From Botrytis cinerea B05.10 (taxonomy: Eukaryota; Ascomycota; Leotiomycetes; Helotiales; Sclerotiniaceae), in NCBI RefSeq assembly GCF_000143535.2, contig NC_037320.1, positions 1,674,001 through 1,738,000 on the forward strand: a DNA stretch of 64,000 nucleotides, read 5' to 3'. Positions within the stretch are counted from its first letter, which is position 1; every line of letters begins with the position of its first letter. A program made the position numbers and the translations under genes. The notes under the pieces were generated by a model that was not told where the DNA came from, did not search any database, and saw only the letters and a list, made by a program, of their open reading frames with translations. Below are positions 57,868-64,000 of the stretch, piece by piece.

Positions 57868-59135
57868 CTATTCTACCTCCCATAAAACATAATCGTTGGG
57901 GACATCAGGCAACTTCAATATCGTACAGTTCTTGCTCTCGCCATTCCAGCTATCACTAAACCCGCCAACATAATACGAAAACCAAGAATTCCTCGGCGCT
58001 GCGAGTAGAATTTGGATAAAAGTAGTATGTGCCCACGTAGGGGGAATAAATCCAGTCCATGTGACTTTCACCAGCTCCTCAGTTTCATCTGAACCTATCG
58101 GGAGGTCGTAACGGGACAGAAAGGGATCGACCTTGTCTGTTGAATTGACTCGTGGACTTTCTAGCGAAATTAATGAAAGCCACTCATGAATTTCGACGGC
58201 GAATTCGCGAAAGTCCTCGTCATAGTTTCTATTGTTCTCTACTGGAGGTTTAAATTCAGGTCTCTTGACGTGAAAGTCACTCGATACTTTTGGAATGCAT
58301 GCTATCTTAACTGGATGATGTGGAGATAATGGGTCAGATGGTAATACTGGCGAAGAGGTTAGTATTGCAGCAAGAGGTGTATATGGATTCCCACCTGTAG
58401 CTCCTAGGTCACAGAAAAGCCACGTCACAGGAGTAGTCAATACATTCTTGAATGCATATTCAATCCTTCGAAACCCCTTCTTGCCATGTAACATTGATGG
58501 TAATCGTAGATTTATCTCAACGACTATGAATTGATTAGTAAATCCACTTCTCAAGCAAAGACAGCACATACTCCATCGAGGTCGATGTTCTCGTTTCCCC
58601 TTAATTCCCTCTGGTTTGCCTACCAATCCCGATCTTTCATAAGTTTCCTTGTCCAAATGTAAGGTTAAAATTCCTACGACAACGTCAGTAGGTTCTGCGT
58701 ATCAGAACGTCCAAAATCTGAGATATTACCCTCACTCAAGGAAAACACATTATCAACCCCCATCATCCCCTTAGAAAGCATCATAACATTTCCTAGAACC
58801 CCGTAAGCAAAAAGTAACCACCAAACCCCCTCACGTGCCTCACCTTTTTTAATATACTCCGTAAAAAACTCCCCCTCCAGTAGTGCACTCAGTGGATGCA
58901 CCACTCGACTGTAAACCGGGCCATTCTCTCCCAAAATTCCATCCATCTTGTTCTTCATAATCTCATACAATTCCTTGGGTAATATCATCTCAACCTTGTT
59001 GATAAATTTATGACCCAAGATGTTCACAAATGGTTTCCGTTTTACGGGAGGCTGCTTGGGATCGAGATGACCCATGGTGCCATGCGTGACGTAGCATTTC
59101 TGCTCGTGTTTGGTATCTTTTGGAAAGCCTAACAT
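57868..59135 (-). CDS. RPP40: RNase P/MRP subunit p40
   Basis: Exons 58730..59135, 58572..58673 and 57868..58523 give 387 residues. The N terminus has CYVTHGTMGHLDPKQPPVKRKPF, a hallmark of Rpp40, then VYSRVVHPLSALLEGEFFTEY. GVDNVFSLSEG-ILTLHLDKETYERSGLVGKPEG and VVEINLRLPSMLHGKKGFRRIEYAFKN are the conserved core, and TPVTWLFCDL follows. A C-terminal region with EIHEWLSLISLESPRV and TWTGFIPPTWAHTTF ends the family domain. Rpp40 is a protein subunit of nuclear RNase P and MRP, trimming 5' leaders of pre-tRNA and processing rRNA. It is absent from budding yeast but present in animals and filamentous fungi. Confidence 0.9.
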
Positions 59136-59625
59136 TTTTCGATGTGTGTGAAAGCTTGGTTGGGAAGAGATGGATGGATTAGACGCACTTTTGAGGATTT
59201 ATTTTGATAGAGCGATTTTGGGTTTAGCGTAGATGGATGGCATGGGCTCGAATGCGCTAATTTTAACCCTTTAACCCTTGTAAGGATTTTTGGAGGGGTA
59301 TTTTTTTCACAGGAGTCATGATGAAAAATATTGTGGATGTGATATTGAAAATTACATAAAGGCATTGTTTTTCATAGCTACGCAAAGGAGTCGTCTTGTG
59401 AGCTGATTCTAATCCAAGGCTGGATCAGACACTTTTGTCTACAACTCTCAAAAGACTAACTGTATCTCCAATTCACGAGACTCCGAAATTTTGACGCCGA
59501 TTTACTTGTTCGCGCTTCCCTAAGACTTTCCACACCAGTGTCGTGGTTTGCAGGAGCGAGACGAGGAGAGATTCTACTCGAATACCTGGAACTGTAGGAG
59601 GATCAAACAACATCGCAAGATCAAA
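59136..59625. other. Bidirectional promoter RPP40/TRM11
   Basis: 490 bases between divergent starts of two tRNA-processing genes. No other gene seen. Confidence 0.55.
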
Positions 59626-61133
59626 ATGAAGTGTTTAATAAGATTCACCCAAACGCACGAGACGTTTCGTCTTGCCGAGATCCAGGCTTTAGCAGAACTC
59701 GAGAATATTCCTTTACAGGTTGAACACTATGTTTCGAATGTAAGTGAAATCTATGGTTCAAATCTCATCATTGCCGTCAATTCTAAGTGATTGATAGTCG
59801 CCATTTTGTTTCGTAGACGTCCCGTCTGCAGAAGCCGCTGCACGATTGGTAAAGAGAAGCATTCTCTCGAAAGCCATCTACGAAGTTTGGGGCACGGGTT
59901 CTACGTATGATATTCTTCATGATGATGTAAAGAATTCTACAAAAGAATTATGGCCGCTTTACAAGACCTGCTCTTTCAAATTTACAGTGGATTGTTTTCA
60001 AAATACAAGATCTACCACCGAGCAACGAGCACTCATCAATGATTTCCGATATTTGGAGTTCGAGGGCCCTATCAAAATGAAAGGAGCAGATGAAGAGTTT
60101 TGTATCTTGGAAGAGTGGCAACTTGACGCTGCTGCCAATGCTATCGATACCCCTTCTCAAGTAACCTTTGGTCGATTCCTCGGGGCTAGCGAAAGAGATA
60201 TTGTAGGAAAATATGATCTCAAAAAGAGGAAGTATATCAGTACCACTTCTATGGATTCCGAACTCGCATTAGTCACTGCCAACGTCACGTTAGCAGCCCC
60301 CGGAAAACTATTCTATGACCCATTTGTCGGGACGGGTAGTTTCCCCGTTGCATGTGCACATTTCGGCGCTCTTGCTTTTGGAAGCGATATTGACGGGCGA
60401 AGTATCCGAGGAAAGGAAACGCGAAATTTACATTCGAATTTTGTGCAATATGGTCTCACGAATCAATTCGGAGACACGTTTGTGGCCGATCTCACAAATA
60501 CACCATTGAGATGCGCGAGATTGTTCGATGGGATATTATGTGATCCGCCCTATGGTGTAAGAGAAGGGTTAAAAGTCCTTGGGAATAGGGATCCGACGAA
60601 ACCTAAAGTACCTATTATGTTAGAAGGCGAAACACAACCTCATCATTTGTATGAATTCCTCTCTCCATGATAATTCTCCAGGAACGATACTAATCAAAAT
60701 TACAGACAAGACGCCTACATCCCTCCCAAGAAACCATATTCCTTCCTAGCCATGCTCGACGATATTCTTGATTTTGCAGCCGTCTCTCTTGTAGATAATG
60801 GACGTCTATCCTTCTGGATGCCAACTGCCAATGACGAGGACCAAGAAATTAAAATCCCGACACATCCTTGTTTACAGATTACAAGTGTTTGCACACAAGC
60901 TTTTAATAGATGTAAGTATTTCTTATGCTAGTAGTGAATAGCCGATTACTAATACGGAGATAGGGTCAAGAAGACTTATTACATATAAGAGGATACCAGA
61001 TTCCATGGTGGATCCGGAACAAATCCGTGAGAGGACAGCTAATGGGACGGGTGTTACTGCTGATGAGTTGAATCCGTTTAGAAAGGGATATTTCCAAGGA
61101 TTCAAATCTGCGTTTAGGGATACACCGAAATAA
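59626..61133 (+). CDS. TRM11: tRNA (guanine10-N2)-methyltransferase catalytic subunit
   Basis: Exons 59626..59739, 59798..60648, 60706..60911 and 60964..61133 total 1,341 bases, 446 residues, with consistent phases. The N-terminal THUMP-like region (FTQTHETFRLAEIQALAEL, SPFCFVDVPSAEAAARLVKRS) is followed by the Rossmann methyltransferase: GKYDLKKRKYISTTSMDSELALVTAN, motif I DPFVGTGSFPVACAHFGA, and the N6-amino-type catalytic motif DPPYGVREG. The C terminus, HPCLQITSVCTQAFNRWSRRLITYKR, is typical of Trm11. With the activator Trm112 it makes m2G10 in cytosolic tRNAs. No coding damage; introns have standard GTAAGT or GTATGA donors. Confidence 0.96.
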
Positions 61134-61472
61134 AGAATAAAAAGAGAAACGGATTATGTGTTCATTGAGATCCCTTTCGTGTGCAGCTTCTGAGTCCTCA
61201 AGTCTCTTGTGAATCTTTGGATGCATGGTCGTGGTTCGAGAATCGTCGCATGATTTATGCACTTGACACATGCAGAATCCTAAACACAATGAATGGCGTT
61301 CGATGTAACGCTTTAGTCAAGGATATAATAGAAGATCAATGAAGAGATATTAATAAATAACCGACTCGCACCAGTCGCCAATCACAACATCAAATTATAT
61401 CCCACCATCCTCCTCATCTCACCTCACCTCACCACACCACAATCCAATAAAACCCACGCCCTCTCAAACCCC
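61134..61472. other. Convergent spacer
   Basis: About 340 bases, rich in CTCACC/CCACAC near 61420. No gene seen. Confidence 0.5.
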
Positions 61473-62249
61473 CTACAAAACCCACACCAATCCCACCGCG
61501 CCCATCACCACCCCACCCAACACGCCCGTAACCTGCGCCGCGCCAGCCTTACTCGAGCTCGCAATCGGACTCGGGGAGCCCGCACTATTCTTCCCCGTCT
61601 CACTCGTCTTCACGCTCGTCTCCGTAGTCTTCGCTTGCGTCTCCGTCGCCGTGGTAGACGTTGCGCTCAATTTTTTCGTCGTCACCGTACTATTTCCACT
61701 CACAGTACTGGCTATTGTTAGGCCTCCTGAGCCCGTGATCGGGATCAGGGCGGCTGTGGTGCCGTTGATGATGCCGGTGATGGTTTGCGCGGTGGGGGCG
61801 GAGGTGGGAGCGGGTGCAGCGGCCAAGAGGGATTCAAGAGAGAAGATGCTAGCTTTTGCGGGGCCGGCGCTGAGGATATAGGATTGAGCGGCGGGGGAGA
61901 GAGAAGTATACCAAGCGGGGATGGAACTGAGGAATTCTTGTTCGAGTTGTGCGAGGCCTGAGGGAGAGGATTGTAGAGCTTGGACCGAGGCGGGGATGCT
62001 GGTTAGTTGAGCGGCGAGGGATGGGTTGGGGATGAGACCGGAGGAGAGAGAGGAGATGCTGGAGGCTATAGCGGAGCTGTGAGGGGGAGGAGAAGTTTAG
62101 TTATTGGGAGCTAGGAGGAAAGAATGAACAACTGGGAGAGAAGAAAAAGACTACAAAACATACGTATCAGCATCCTCGCGTCTATCCAAGTGCGGGCTCG
62201 CAAACACCACAGCACAGAGACTAGCCGCCGTCAAAAGATTGACATACAT
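61473..62249 (-). CDS. Ser/Thr-rich GPI-anchored-type cell-surface protein
   Basis: Exons 62164..62249 and 61473..62076 give 229 residues. A signal peptide (MYVNLLTAASLCAVVFA) precedes a predicted helical segment (AIASSISSLSSG, PSLAAQLTSIPASVQALQSS, EFLSSIPAWYTSLSPAAQSYIL). A long Thr/Ser/Ala stalk follows (TVSGNSTVTTKKLSATSTTATETQ), then a C-terminal hydrophobic tail (VTGVLGGVVMGAVGLVWVL) after small residues (SSSKAGAA), the pattern of a GPI attachment signal. Many small fungal wall proteins have this layout; function is unknown. The exon-2 strand is strongly GC-skewed relative to the surroundings (Ala/Ser/Pro codons), which is composition and not evidence of transfer. Confidence 0.85.
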
Positions 62250-62953
62250 AACGCAATTACTGAACGAACGAGATATTCGATATGAGTATCTATCAAAATC
62301 ACATAAAAGAAAGATTCCGAAAAACTTTTCGTGTTTGCAAGTGAAAAGTGTATCGTTCAGAAGAGAAGAGAACAAGAGAAGAGAAATAACACGAAGACAT
62401 ATCAAAAGAAAACCCTCAATCTCCACATTCGGGACATTAGTACAAGCCCCTGATGATAAACACGAACTCGGTATCACTCTTCAACACTGTGCATTGCCCA
62501 ATCGCGGAGATGGAAATGTCTTGTTTGCTCTTGCTTCTGTTGTGATACCTATTCTGACCAATGATTGCTTGGGGCGAAAAGGAAGATGTAGTGATGATTT
62601 GAAGTTTCATGCAAATGGACTGGTACGGGTCGGGTGTGCAAATTACTAGTTGGAGAGAGAATAAGAAACGTTCAATATGGTGCGTTTATTTTGCTTCAGC
62701 GCTCGGAATTTGGGACACAGCTTTGTGTTATATTGATGAGTATCTGCATGAGGTGATATATGAGAACACATTTTCTAGCATCTACTTTCACATCTGACAG
62801 GGTGTGAAACATGGGCGCTGTGGCTGAAATATTGATTTTTTCTAAATCCAGCCATGTACATTTCCGAGGCAACGATGTAGAACAGAAAGTAGGAAACTTG
62901 TGAACCGTTGATGAAAAGTGACATTACTATATTACATTGGGTATCTTTCTCCC
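62250..62953. other. Spacer
   Basis: About 700 bases holding the promoter of the surface-protein gene and the 3' flank of the aldo-keto reductase. No gene seen. Confidence 0.5.
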
Positions 62954-64000
62954 TTAATTCTTTTTTCCATCTAGATCCGAATAGAAGTTGTATCCGAATC
63001 CTTTACTAGCATCATTGAATCTCAACTTTTTATCCAAACCATCCAACTTCTTCAAGTCTTCTGCATCAAGTTTGAAATCTCCCTCCAAGTTAGACTTGAT
63101 GCGTGAAGGTGTCTTGGATTTGGGGATAACCGAGTGACCATGTGCAATACCCCAAGCTAAAGCTACGTGTGCTCCAGACTTGTTGTACTTTTTGCCGATT
63201 TCAACGATAGTTGGATCATCCTGAAAACATGTTAGTAAAGTGCGGAATGATTTGAATCGAATCAATCTTACCATCAACTTGCCAATACCCTTTCCGGCGT
63301 CATAAATTTCATTTTGATTTCCAAATGGAGAATACTGTGTGATATGAATACCTTTGCTCTTGTTGAATTCACAGAATTCAGTTTGTTGTAACCATGGATG
63401 AAGTTCCAATTGATGAGCTGCAGGAACCACAGAAGTCTCCTTCAACAAATGTTCCAGCTCTCCTCTTGAAAAGTTAGAAATACCAATAGCCTTGGTCTTT
63501 CCAGTATCAATGAGCTTTTCCATAGCCTTATATGTATCGACGTATGAAATATCTGCTGTTTGCATCTTTCCATCTACCTTGGGCATTAATTCATCGCCTG
63601 GCTTGAATGCAGATGGCCAATGCATCAAGAACAAATCCACATAATCCAAATCCAAATCTTTTAATGAAGCATCAAGAGCTGCTTCGACGTCTTCTGGTTT
63701 ATGCTTGTTGTTCCAGAGTTTAGTGGTAATGAAGAGTTCGGAACGAGGAATGCCAGATTTCTTGATTGCAGCTCCGCATGCTGGTTCAGTACCGTAAACT
63801 CTAGCCTAGAAGAGACATTGGGTTAGCACATTATCCATTGATCGATAATGAAATCTTAAGATGATAATACACACAGTATCGATATGTCTATACCCCGCCT
63901 TTAATGCCTCCGTAACTGCGTTCTCTTGAGAATCCTTATCTTGCCAAGTACCAAAGCCAATGGCAGGAATGGTAGCTCCAGTGTTAAGCTTGTGGGTAGT
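62954..64000 (-). CDS. Aldo-keto reductase, N terminus cut by window end
   Basis: Three visible exons with GTAAGA...TTTTCAG and GTGTGT...TTCTAG introns, open to the right edge. The visible protein starts at [20 protein letters not shown]. It has HIDT-ARVYGTE (Asp, Tyr), [11 protein letters not shown] (Lys) and [14 protein letters not shown] (His), so the catalytic tetrad is complete. [45 protein letters not shown] and [16 protein letters not shown] follow. The [14 protein letters not shown] stretch and C terminus resemble fungal D-xylose or glycerol-forming reductases. It is a different subgroup from the AKR at 45.9 kb. Only a few N-terminal residues are missing. Confidence 0.93.

Overview
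The window is eukaryotic, from a filamentous ascomycete. It has short GT-AG introns (mostly 50-130 nt) with CTAAC/CTAAT branch points, compact genes on both strands, an intron-containing tRNA-Lys(CTT) and AT-rich spacers with many microsatellites. Protein style and gene content suggest a leotiomycete near Botrytis/Sclerotinia. That placement is inference; no search was run.

Layout. 1-8 kb is an accessory corner: the 3' part of a fungal transcription factor, an intact ERG4-type sterol C-24(28) reductase, and two decayed secondary-metabolism genes lying head to head, a cytochrome P450 relic and a polyketide synthase relic. 8.0-9.4 kb, with no plausible protein gene, reads on the minus strand as a non-coding, multi-intron host gene for box C/D snoRNAs; two guides match 18S and 25S rRNA. 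9.6-12.5 kb holds a probable mitochondrial protein and a luciferase-domain protein. After a 3.4 kb spacer come a Golgi-type DUF3405 protein, tRNA-Lys(CTT), a DHA2-type MFS transporter, EMP24 and ARF1 (divergent, both early secretory pathway).

29-36 kb carries a GOR1-like hydroxyacid dehydrogenase, anthranilate phosphoribosyltransferase (tryptophan synthesis), mitoribosomal uL10m, a PI-PLC-X protein and initiator tRNA-Met. 36-41 kb is mostly gene-poor, with one three-exon orphan gene. 41-48 kb has a CUS2/Tat-SF1 splicing factor, a TA-flanked MITE, the sterol isomerase ERG2, a FAM192A/Fyv6 protein, an aldo-keto reductase and a HIT protein. 50-54 kb has a secreted CAP protein followed by a 3 kb microsatellite-rich spacer.

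54-61 kb is a block of tRNA-maturation genes: tRNA ligase (TRL1), an ankyrin protein, the RNase P/MRP subunit Rpp40 and the tRNA methyltransferase TRM11. The window ends with a GPI-anchored-type surface protein and a second aldo-keto reductase cut by the edge.

Most exon structures below were joined by hand from splice signals. Where all exons add up to a whole number of codons and the joined protein reads through family motifs, the model is given high confidence.
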